Origin: an uncultured Muribaculaceae bacterium
GTDB taxonomy: Bacteria; Bacteroidota; Bacteroidia; Bacteroidales; Muribaculaceae
NCBI GenBank assembly: GCA_910578305.1
Contig: CAJTQH010000026.1
Span: 10,340 to 26,042 of the forward strand
Length of the DNA stretch: 15,703 bases
Reading direction: 5' to 3'
The position numbers were made by a program, and so were the translations under genes. Shown one piece after another: positions 6,742-13,507 of this stretch. Below the pieces are notes generated by a model. The model worked only from the letters and a program-made list of their open reading frames with translations. It was not told the origin of the DNA and searched no databases. The stretch's first letter is position 1. Each line of letters starts with the position of its first letter.

Positions 6742-7344
6742 TTACTGAAACTCGGAATACTCCGCACCGTCAAAGAAGATTGTATTGCTGAATTCATCAA
6801 AACCCATGCGGACAGGTTTTCCAAGCACCGACAATTCGCTTTCTATGTCTGACAGCGAAGATGATGCTTCAACATATGACACACCGCTATGAGTAGCCAC
6901 AATCTTACCGTCTTTCACATCTGCAAGATAATATTGGGTCTCTGCCGGCAGATTTACACGCATCCAGTTGACAGTGATCAACACATGCGCTTTATCTACA
7001 GGTTCTATGAAAATGTCACCCTGAAAACGTATTTTATCAAGAGGCTCGTTTGATGAGAGATTTTTATTGTACATCTCTTCCGGTATCACGGCATCACACA
7101 TGGTCGCTACCGACTGAGATACATATGCAGTCTTTCCGTTACAATCCACCTTATACCATCCGTCAAGTTCTTCGACAAGTGGTAGCAGTTCGCCTTTTGA
7201 CAGAGTTCCGGACTTTGCCGATGTAGTGGATGGAGCAGTACGAAGGTTTACATTACCCTTCATTGAACTTACATATAAATCCTGAGCATTGCAGCATAGC
7301 GCAGATGCGACGAAAGTTATCACAGTAAATAATAATGTTTTCAT
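6742..7344 (-). CDS. Exported bacterial SH3 (SH3b) domain protein
   Basis: This 200-residue protein starts with a signal peptide (MKTLLFTVITFVASALCCNA, cleavage near AQD). Residues about 22-80 are an SH3b domain: the hallmark VNLRTAPSTTS, a GTLSKGE turn, WYKVDCNGK and TAYVSQSVA. Such domains in exported proteins commonly bind peptidoglycan or other envelope peptides. Residues 81-200 have no family I recognise; they are mixed alpha/beta and include MRVNLPAETQYYLADV. No catalytic motif such as NlpC/P60 is fused, so a binding role is more likely than an enzymatic one. It is the last gene of a three-gene operon, 13 bp after the preceding stop, and is followed by a strong terminator. Confidence 0.88.
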   Translation of the reverse strand: MKTLLFTVITFVASALCCNAQDLYVSSMKGNVNLRTAPSTTSAKSGTLSKGELLPLVEELDGWYKVDCNGKTAYVSQSVATMCDAVIPEEMYNKNLSSNEPLDKIRFQGDIFIEPVDKAHVLITVNWMRVNLPAETQYYLADVKDGKIVATHSGVSYVEASSSLSDIESELSVLGKPVRMGFDEFSNTIFFDGAEYSEFQ

Positions 7345-7357
7345 ACTTAATTTTTTA

Positions 7358-8200
7358 TCATTTCAGTATAAGTTGAGGATTCCAGTTGAAACCCTTTTCA
7401 CCGACATAGAAATTGTGCTTCACAGAGCGGATATTTTCACCGGCTCCACCATCCACCATCAGAATTCCTTTTACAGTATCACCCGAATCAATTATATTGG
7501 GAATTTTCACAATCGTAGTCAGCCTGTCACCTTCCGCAGTCGTGGCATAGCCATCTTTTGCGTCTACACGTTTGTTGGATTTTCCTACATTGGTCAGGGT
7601 AAATGTAACATAAATATTACCATTTGCGGTCTCAGTGCCAACAATAGCAAGCTCTATTTCATTGTCAGTAAACACGCCTCCGAAGATACCCTTAGAGGCA
7701 TCCGCAGCCACAACCTTAAATTGTGGAATCGGAATATTGGTGAATACATATTCGAAATCTCCATAATAATTATCCGGAGTGCTCTTTGGCGAGTTCGGTG
7801 CACGCCCCACAATCTTCAATTTGCTGAAAGACTTTGCATCCAGTGGCACATTTGACATTTGCACATAACTGGATACCGGTTCGCCATCAGACGGCACTTC
7901 TACCAGCACATCGGGCATATATGTCACAATCGGCTCCTCATAATCGATCCAGGCATATCGGTTATTATCTATACATAGCTGACCTATATTTGCCGACCCG
8001 CTCTGCTGAAAAATCGGATAAAACACGATTTCATCGCCGCTATGACGGATGCGTACGTCGTTAAGAAAGACTTTCATTCCCGGCACACCGTTCTTATCGT
8101 TGGCCATATGTGTTTCAGCGCAGACATTGTGGGCGATTGTTGCCATACAGGCTATCGCAAAACCGGCAAAATACTTTTTGTAACTCATCGCATCTGTCAT
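7358..8200 (-). CDS. Exported beta-rich protein of unknown function
   Basis: This 280-residue protein begins at ATG 8200, overlapping the stop of the upstream lipoprotein gene by 4 bp (ATGA), which implies translational coupling. An in-frame ATG at 8188 would give a more compact signal peptide (MSYKKYFAGFAIACMATIA, cleavage near VCA). The mature part appears to have two beta-rich halves. Residues about 170-265 resemble an Ig-like DUF4352-type fold: an NIYVTFTLTNVGKSNKRVD strand, then a DGYATTAEGDRL turn, a DSGDTVKG turn and an ILMVDG strand. That resemblance is by eye and uncertain. No membrane segment or catalytic motif is visible. With a lipoprotein before it and an SH3b protein after it, an envelope or periplasmic role is the reasonable inference. 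Confidence 0.83.
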   Translation of the reverse strand: MTDAMSYKKYFAGFAIACMATIAHNVCAETHMANDKNGVPGMKVFLNDVRIRHSGDEIVFYPIFQQSGSANIGQLCIDNNRYAWIDYEEPIVTYMPDVLVEVPSDGEPVSSYVQMSNVPLDAKSFSKLKIVGRAPNSPKSTPDNYYGDFEYVFTNIPIPQFKVVAADASKGIFGGVFTDNEIELAIVGTETANGNIYVTFTLTNVGKSNKRVDAKDGYATTAEGDRLTTIVKIPNIIDSGDTVKGILMVDGGAGENIRSVKHNFYVGEKGFNWNPQLILK

Positions 8201-8610
8201 TTAAAACGTTCAAAATACCATTTGCCATCGACTTTCTCCAAGATGACACGTCGGGGATAGTCTCCTTCGTATCTCACATCGGCGCTATGGCTGGCATCGG
8301 TCAGTTCAGCGCCTGTAAACTCTTCTGTGGCGCTTTTGAACGTACGCACTTTCTTTTCATAGACTTTGTCGGGATACTTCTCACTGGCTTTCTCCGCCAT
8401 CTGAATCATGTTGTCGCACTCTTTTTGCAAAGATTCGTTTTTAGGACTGACAAGCGTCTTCAGCTTTGCATAATCTCCCACATCATAGCATTCAAGAGCT
8501 GCATCTGCAACACTCTGCGGATCAGAATGATCCACACCTCCACAGGACGAAAAAGACAGCCCGATGAAAAATACCGCCAACAATGACGCTTTTAGAATCA
8601 GTTTTCTCAT
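8197..8610 (-). CDS. Small DUF4878-like lipoprotein
   Basis: This 137-residue protein has a lipoprotein signal (MRKLILKASLLAVFFIGLSFSSC); Cys23 is the likely lipidated residue. The mature part begins with DPQSVADAALECYDVGDYAKL, typical of the DUF4878 / NTF2-like group common in Bacteroidota lipoproteins, and ends VILEKVDGKWYFERFK, the usual final strand (DGKWYf). Members of this group are small alpha+beta domains of unclear function. It is the first gene of the three-gene envelope operon and overlaps the next by 4 bp. The 85-bp gap upstream holds no clear TAnnTTTG box, so its promoter, or read-through from the response regulator, is unresolved. Confidence 0.85.
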   Translation of the reverse strand: MRKLILKASLLAVFFIGLSFSSCGGVDHSDPQSVADAALECYDVGDYAKLKTLVSPKNESLQKECDNMIQMAEKASEKYPDKVYEKKVRTFKSATEEFTGAELTDASHSADVRYEGDYPRRVILEKVDGKWYFERFK

Positions 8611-8695
8611 ATTTTTAATTGGTTTAAGGGATTATAGCCGCGATTTCACGCTGCAAAAAATTATATCTATTATAATCTGCATTTCTGCATAGTCG

Positions 8696-9334
8696 TCACA
8701 TGCGCGACGTGGGAAGCAAGCCATGATTGACTGCGTTAAGCACCAGTTCTGCCGAATTACGAGCCTGCAACTTGGCGAGAAGATGACGTCGATGTGTCTC
8801 TATGGTATTGGAACTAAGCCCCATCTCCGCAGCTATATCATCGGTTTTCTTTCCGGAAGCAATCAGACGCAGCACCTCAAGTTCTTTCGGACTTGGCATC
8901 TCACATGTATCTATAAGATCTCTGAGCCGTCTGGCTCTCCGGCAGAAATACGTATCACCACCCACCACCGTACGTATGGCATTGGCTATTTCATCCGAAA
9001 GCACATCCTTGAACAATATCCCCTCCACTCCGGCATCAAAATAATCCTTTATTATCCATAGCTCTTCATGCATAGTATTCACGATAATCCTGATATCGGG
9101 ACATTTCATGCGTATTTCCTGAAGCAGAGTGATGCCATTGGCATCGGGAAGCTCGACATCCAGCAGACACAGATCATAGGTGCGGCAGGTCGCCAGAAAC
9201 AGAGCATCAGCTACGGTCATAGCCACATCCACATGACAACTCTCCCCAAGAATATCTTCAATGAGGTGGCGCATCCCGCGGAGCACAATATCATGGTCAT
9301 CTACCAATAGTATTTTCAAATCAGATTTTACCAT
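8696..9334 (-). CDS. NarL/FixJ-type response regulator (receiver + LuxR helix-turn-helix)
   Basis: This 212-residue DNA-binding regulator has a receiver domain at about 6-125 with acidic residues Asp12 and Asp13, phospho-acceptor Asp59 in LLDVELPD, switch Thr87 in IVNTMHEE and conserved Lys109 in LFKD. The LuxR-type helix-turn-helix spans about 145-207: SPKELEVLRLIASGKKTDDI, then LSSNTIETHRRHLLAKL. All receiver residues are intact, so phosphorylation control is expected. It follows the sensor kinase gene after a 94-bp spacer containing an inverted repeat, and the two form an obvious cognate pair. Start ATG 9334 is followed directly by the receiver, so it is well placed. Targets are unknown; the downstream envelope operon, 85 bp away on the same strand, is a candidate. 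Confidence 0.96.
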   Translation of the reverse strand: MVKSDLKILLVDDHDIVLRGMRHLIEDILGESCHVDVAMTVADALFLATCRTYDLCLLDVELPDANGITLLQEIRMKCPDIRIIVNTMHEELWIIKDYFDAGVEGILFKDVLSDEIANAIRTVVGGDTYFCRRARRLRDLIDTCEMPSPKELEVLRLIASGKKTDDIAAEMGLSSNTIETHRRHLLAKLQARNSAELVLNAVNHGLLPTSRM

Positions 9335-9399
9335 GGGGAGGGGTTATTTTGTGAAAAAGGTTCACAGCACAAAATTAAGCAAATACCATGAGACTCAAA

Positions 9400-9415
9400 T
9401 CACGGAAATCCGTGA
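9400..9415. promoter_or_regulatory. Inverted repeat in the kinase-regulator spacer (possible operator)
   Basis: TCACGGA (9400-9406) and TCCGTGA (9409-9415) are exact reverse complements separated by AA. There is no adjacent U-tract on the - strand beyond three T, so this looks more like a dyad binding site than a terminator. It lies 66 bp upstream of the response regulator start and 14 bp after the kinase stop. Autoregulation by the LuxR-type regulator is one possibility; an mRNA hairpin tuning kinase-to-regulator ratios is another. Confidence 0.5.
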
Positions 9416-9428
9416 GACAACCTATATT

Positions 9429-11219
9429 TTAGACAAAAAATTTGACCGACATCTCATTGATACCATTTTTACAATCTATTTTCATCTCTCCCCGAAGAGC
9501 CTCTACGCGACGGCTTATATTTTCAAGTCCCAGACCTTTGCCCACGACTTGTGAGGGATCAAACGGTTCACCATTGTCAGTAATCACAAGTTCTACCGCA
9601 TTATTCTTCTGTTCGAGCGAAATGCTCGCACTCGTCGCCGAACCATGACGGCGCATATTGGCTATCCACTCCTGAATAATACGATATAAGTTGACCGACT
9701 GCTCAGTCGAAAGCCGCAACTGATCTTCCGACGGAATGTACGATACAAATCCATCACTTTTTCGCGCATAGGCCGACACAAGCTGCGACAGCGACAGCCC
9801 GTTGAATCGCGGCGGCAGCAACTCGTGTGATATGGTGCGCACTTCATTACGGGCCGCACTTATCATCTGAGCTATCTCTTTTGTGTCGCACCGCCCGGAA
9901 GCAAGCATAAGCTCCACTCCGAGAAGGTCATTGCACACACCGTCGTGCAGTTCATGTGAAAGACGAGCACGTTCCTGCTCTATGCCATCGATACGTGCAC
10001 GTATATTGGCCAGTTCTGCTTTTCTATGGCGCGAACGTAGATATATCCACAACAACAAAGACGCAATAGCTATCACACCTACCATAATGGCTATTATCAT
10101 GCCGCGACGCGATTTTTCACTCTGCAGCGATGCTATGGCAAGCTCTCTTTCAGCCGTGCGGTAACGCACATCAAAATCCGATATCTGCTCATTGATATCG
10201 CTTTCATGTATACTGTCGGCAAGCGATATCGCTTTTCTATAAGCCTCATCCATACGCTCTATATCGCCAAGTCCCTTATAGTTTAAAGCGATACGCTGAT
10301 AAAGCCGGGGCAGAGGCATGAACGGGCGTGAATCCTGCATGCCGAGTATCTTCTTCTGAATGTCGAGACTCTCACGATAGCGCCCCATATCGGTCAGCAC
10401 CACAAAACTCTGCTCCATGAATCCTATCGACTCGATTGATGCCTCAGGCACACGATCCACCAATGCACGTCCACGGTCTATGTAATGGCTTACCGAGTCT
10501 GCATTTCCCAATCGATTGTGCATGGCTATGATAGAGGCATAAGTTTTGAGGATATAACGTGGCACTCCTTTACGCTCTGCCAGCCCAACGACACTGCGCT
10601 GTGTCTTCAGACTGCGCGAATGATCTCCGGCAAGAAACAGAGCCGAGCCAAGCGACGATCCGGCATAGATCTGTGTTTCGATGTCATCGGTCAGCAACGA
10701 CTTGTCAAATCCTTTTTCGGCATACGTCACAGCCTCGTCATAGCGTCCCTGATTGGCAAACAGTACGGCGATAGAAGTCAGTATGCTTGCCTCCATGTCG
10801 GGAGCGTTCTTTCCGTTCAGCATCTCAAGAGCGCGGTTATAGCATTTTATAGCCGAGTCCGGATACTGACTCACCCTGTAAGCCACTCCCAGATCTGAAA
10901 GAGCATTCACACAAGCCATAGTATCGGCTGTGGATTCGGCAAATTTCACAGCACTCTTAAAATCAGATATCGCCAACGGATAATCGCCAAGTACAAACCT
11001 TGCGTTGCCCCTGATTGTCAGAAGCGATATCCGCTCATCATCACCCAAGCGCCGATTTCCGTCAAGAGCCTCATCACAAAGTATAATCGCACTGTCAGGA
11101 TCTGAATTCACGTATTTATCTATTCTATCGATCCATCCTTCGGCCATACAACAAAGCGGAAAGACTGCCGGAAGCAAACCAAGCAAAACTATCAAACTTG
11201 AAAATCTATGTGTATTCAT
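9429..11219 (-). CDS. TPR-containing membrane sensor histidine kinase (HisKA_3 / HATPase)
   Basis: The kinase has 596 residues from ATG 11219; an in-frame TTG two codons upstream (11225) is less likely. Counting from the TTG: signal peptide or N-terminal anchor to about 28, tetratricopeptide-like helical repeats from about 40 to 345 (for example RGNARFVLGDYPLAISDF and YPDSAIKCYNRALEML), a charged coiled segment 345-374, one membrane helix 375-396, HisKA_3 dimerisation domain at 415-485 with phosphorylated His427 in SHELHDG, then an HATPase domain with Glu519 and Asn523 in the N-box, Asp550/Gly552 in TDNGEP and GKGLGLENI at 562-570. This is the usual Bacteroidota design in which exported TPRs face the periplasm and signal to a cytoplasmic kinase. 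It pairs with the downstream NarL-type regulator. The ligand cannot be deduced. Confidence 0.95.
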   Translation of the reverse strand: MNTHRFSSLIVLLGLLPAVFPLCCMAEGWIDRIDKYVNSDPDSAIILCDEALDGNRRLGDDERISLLTIRGNARFVLGDYPLAISDFKSAVKFAESTADTMACVNALSDLGVAYRVSQYPDSAIKCYNRALEMLNGKNAPDMEASILTSIAVLFANQGRYDEAVTYAEKGFDKSLLTDDIETQIYAGSSLGSALFLAGDHSRSLKTQRSVVGLAERKGVPRYILKTYASIIAMHNRLGNADSVSHYIDRGRALVDRVPEASIESIGFMEQSFVVLTDMGRYRESLDIQKKILGMQDSRPFMPLPRLYQRIALNYKGLGDIERMDEAYRKAISLADSIHESDINEQISDFDVRYRTAERELAIASLQSEKSRRGMIIAIMVGVIAIASLLLWIYLRSRHRKAELANIRARIDGIEQERARLSHELHDGVCNDLLGVELMLASGRCDTKEIAQMISAARNEVRTISHELLPPRFNGLSLSQLVSAYARKSDGFVSYIPSEDQLRLSTEQSVNLYRIIQEWIANMRRHGSATSASISLEQKNNAVELVITDNGEPFDPSQVVGKGLGLENISRRVEALRGEMKIDCKNGINEMSVKFFV

Positions 11220-11241
11220 CTGCAATATATTATTTTGTCAA

Positions 11242-11249
11242 CAAATTTA
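11242..11249 (-). promoter_or_regulatory. Candidate -7 promoter box for the sensor kinase gene
   Basis: On the - strand TAAATTTG (11242-11249) fits the Bacteroidota -7 consensus TAnnTTTG. It lies 22 bp upstream of the ATG at 11219, so the leader would be short. No good -33 TTTG is seen at the expected distance, so support is from the -7 box alone. Confidence 0.45.
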
Positions 11250-11340
11250 CTCGCTACAGAAAAACCGTATATCATGTAATAGGTTAAATTATATCAATAC
11301 ATGCTCCACTATACTATTGACCTATATCGTAAATCCGGTC

Positions 11341-12450
11341 TTAGTATTCCATATCAAAATCTATAAGCAACTGCCGCCAGCCGCCAGCCTCTTCCACTAA
11401 ATCACGACGCATCTCCCTGTGTGGGTTTGACACTCCGAGTCCTATCAGACGTACAGGTTTACCATACATTTCTCCCGACTCAAATAGACGCAATCCACAG
11501 TCATAGATCTCAGCTTTATCCACAAGTATATGATCCATAGTAATACTACGAGACCGTTCCGTAAAGTCAGAAAACCGCACTTTCAAAGTCAGAGTCACAC
11601 CCTCAAAATCATTGCGGTCTATGCGTCGGGCAAGGTCAGCAGAAACCATATCCATAGACTCTTCTATTTCTTCCTGAGCGGAAATATCATTATGAAGTGT
11701 ATGCTCGCAACTCAGCGATTTCCGCTCCGTGCGTGCTTCCACCGGACGATTGTCTATGCCACGGCAGAAATTATAAAATACCGATCCGGCTTTGCCGAAC
11801 TCGCTCATCAGCATGCCGCGGCTACAATGTTTCAGATCCGCGCCTGTATGTAGGCCGAGCTTATGCATGCGTCGGGCAGTCACCGGTCCCACTCCCCAGA
11901 AACACTCCACCGGCAACCGATCGATAACCTTCTGCGCCTGCAACGGATGTATGGTACATAATCCATCAGGTTTCCTAAGATCCGATGCCACTTTTGCAAG
12001 AAATTTATTGTACGACACTCCTGCCGAAGCCGTAAGACCGAGACGTTCGCGTATTTTCCACTTGATGTCTCGGGCTATTGTTACAGCCATATCGATTCCG
12101 ACCTTGTTCTCAGTCACATCCAGAAATGCCTCATCGAGAGATATCGGCTCTATTTTATCGGTGTATTCATGAAATATTTCATGCATCTGCCCCGACACCT
12201 GCTTATACACTGCAAAACGCGGCTCCACCATTATCAGTTCAGGACATATCCTCAGAGCTCTTACTGAAGGCATAGCTGAATGCACACCCTTACGTCTGGC
12301 CTCATAACTGGCAGCAGCCACTACACCACGCTGCTCGCCATGCCCCACAGCCAAAGCCTTGCCACGTAACTCTGGATGGTCACGCTGCTCTACCGACGCA
12401 TAAAATGCGTCCATATCGACATGTATGATTTTTCTGTATTCCTCAGCCAC
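11341..12450 (-). CDS. dinB: DNA polymerase IV (Y-family translesion polymerase)
   Basis: DinB bypasses damaged template bases with low fidelity in the cytoplasm. The 369-residue protein starts at GTG 12450; the first ATG is Met13, inside the catalytic motif, so the GTG start is needed. Palm-domain metal ligands are Asp12 (HVDMDAF), Asp106 and Glu107 (SLDEAFLDV). Tyr17 is in the steric-gate position that excludes ribonucleotides. The SAGVSYNKFLAKVASD stretch and the helix-hairpin-helix FWGVGPVTARRMHKLG follow, then the little-finger domain. Near the C-terminus QLLIDF (360-365) resembles the sliding-clamp binding motif. Length is slightly above E. coli DinB (351). It lies 49 bp downstream of the HU/SPOR gene. 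No recognisable LexA-type operator is seen, and it probably shares the upstream promoters. Confidence 0.97.
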   Translation of the reverse strand: MAEEYRKIIHVDMDAFYASVEQRDHPELRGKALAVGHGEQRGVVAAASYEARRKGVHSAMPSVRALRICPELIMVEPRFAVYKQVSGQMHEIFHEYTDKIEPISLDEAFLDVTENKVGIDMAVTIARDIKWKIRERLGLTASAGVSYNKFLAKVASDLRKPDGLCTIHPLQAQKVIDRLPVECFWGVGPVTARRMHKLGLHTGADLKHCSRGMLMSEFGKAGSVFYNFCRGIDNRPVEARTERKSLSCEHTLHNDISAQEEIEESMDMVSADLARRIDRNDFEGVTLTLKVRFSDFTERSRSITMDHILVDKAEIYDCGLRLFESGEMYGKPVRLIGLGVSNPHREMRRDLVEEAGGWRQLLIDFDMEY

Positions 12451-12499
12451 TTCAGAACCGCCGTGCTGTCAGAAGCCTATGTTTTCAATCATTATAAGC

Positions 12500-13465
12500 C
12501 TAACGAACATAGACCCATGCCTCAGGATACCGCGACACTATGTCACTGTCGGTCGATTTGTAAGCATAAGCGGCATCATAGTCCTTACCCACTGCCACAT
12601 ACACTCTGTAGCGGCCTCCAGATGGCAATATTCGAAGATTTTCACCATATTTTCGCTGATTGGCCACATATTTGCGTGCTTCCGATTCAGAAGCACATGA
12701 AGCCACAATCACATAACAGCCATATCCGTCCGGTCTATCAGCATCGAAGTTCTGTGCCGATATCACATCCGGTAGTGTCTGTAAAATTTCAGACTCATCA
12801 GCAGCCTCCACTGCCGGAGCATCCACCACCTTTTCCACCACTGCATGACGTGGCGCAGTGATACGTGGTGCGGTAGACGCCTGTACCACTTCATGCTCAT
12901 CCACGATAAGTGGTGTGGTAAATGTGATACCTATACCTAACAATAGCGCCACAGCGGCCGCATAGCGTCCCACTCCGCGCAATATACGTCGGCCTCGGCC
13001 GACAGGTTCGATCGCTACTTCAAGCATCTCAGGCAACCCGGCCTGTTCCACCGGACGAAGCGATAGTGCGGGAAGACCGCGATATCGCATAGACGCCGCA
13101 TTATTATCGCTCGGAGTAAATACCAACATTTCCGAACCGGCGTATGTCAGCTTGCCGACACGCACTATGTCGGCTTCTCCTTCCGTACGCACTCGATGAA
13201 GCAGCAACTCCACTGCCTGCGCCACTTCTTCTCGCGCAAACTCATAGCTGATACCCTCCTTCCGAGCCACAGAGCCTACAAGCAGTCCATCGTCGTGAGT
13301 GATGGCCGAATTAAATGTAAGCGTACGCATGGGTGGCATCATTCTTGTGCCACCATCTATCATACGGGCGCTCTCATTCTGTGCTATGAATGCTCCGAGC
13401 GAAGGCACCGCCACACAATCGTAGCGGCTTGTAAGGTATTGTATATGTTCTGTTATTGATATCAC
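12500..13465 (-). CDS. HU-CCDC81 / SPOR domain membrane protein
   Basis: This protein, about 321 residues, combines an HU-like fold with a C-terminal SPOR domain, an arrangement typical of Bacteroidota. The N-terminal part (SITEHIQYLTSRYDCVAVPSLGAF, then a second block near SYEFAREEVAQAVELLLHRV) matches the paired HU-CCDC81 modules. One membrane helix follows (about 170-190), then a variable linker and SPOR domain (about 250-324: GCYVIVASCASESEARKYV, then RYRVYVAVG). SPOR domains bind denuded septal peptidoglycan, so a role at division sites is likely. The frame can be extended to a TTG at 13474, but that codon lies inside a TATATTTG promoter box, so I prefer the GTG at 13465; translation would then be nearly leaderless from that promoter. 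It lies about 42 bp downstream of mutL and 49 bp upstream of dinB. Confidence 0.9.
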   Translation of the reverse strand: MISITEHIQYLTSRYDCVAVPSLGAFIAQNESARMIDGGTRMMPPMRTLTFNSAITHDDGLLVGSVARKEGISYEFAREEVAQAVELLLHRVRTEGEADIVRVGKLTYAGSEMLVFTPSDNNAASMRYRGLPALSLRPVEQAGLPEMLEVAIEPVGRGRRILRGVGRYAAAVALLLGIGITFTTPLIVDEHEVVQASTAPRITAPRHAVVEKVVDAPAVEAADESEILQTLPDVISAQNFDADRPDGYGCYVIVASCASESEARKYVANQRKYGENLRILPSGGRYRVYVAVGKDYDAAYAYKSTDSDIVSRYPEAWVYVR

Positions 13466-13471
13466 GTCCTG

Positions 13472-13479
13472 CAAATATA
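13472..13479 (-). promoter_or_regulatory. Candidate internal -7 promoter box before the HU/SPOR gene
   Basis: On the - strand TATATTTG (13472-13479) fits TAnnTTTG exactly, in the short mutL to HU/SPOR spacer. No clear TTTG is found 19-21 bp upstream, where the sequence is AT-rich (TTTT). If used, transcription would begin within a few bases of the GTG at 13465. Confidence 0.45.
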
Positions 13480-13507
13480 GTTATCTTTATCCGGATTTTA
13501 AAATTTT

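Noticed and set aside
8680..8695. Direct CTGCAT-TT-CTGCAT repeat after the response regulator gene
   Set aside because: Very short and without a stem or U-tract; it gives no support for a terminator or operator.
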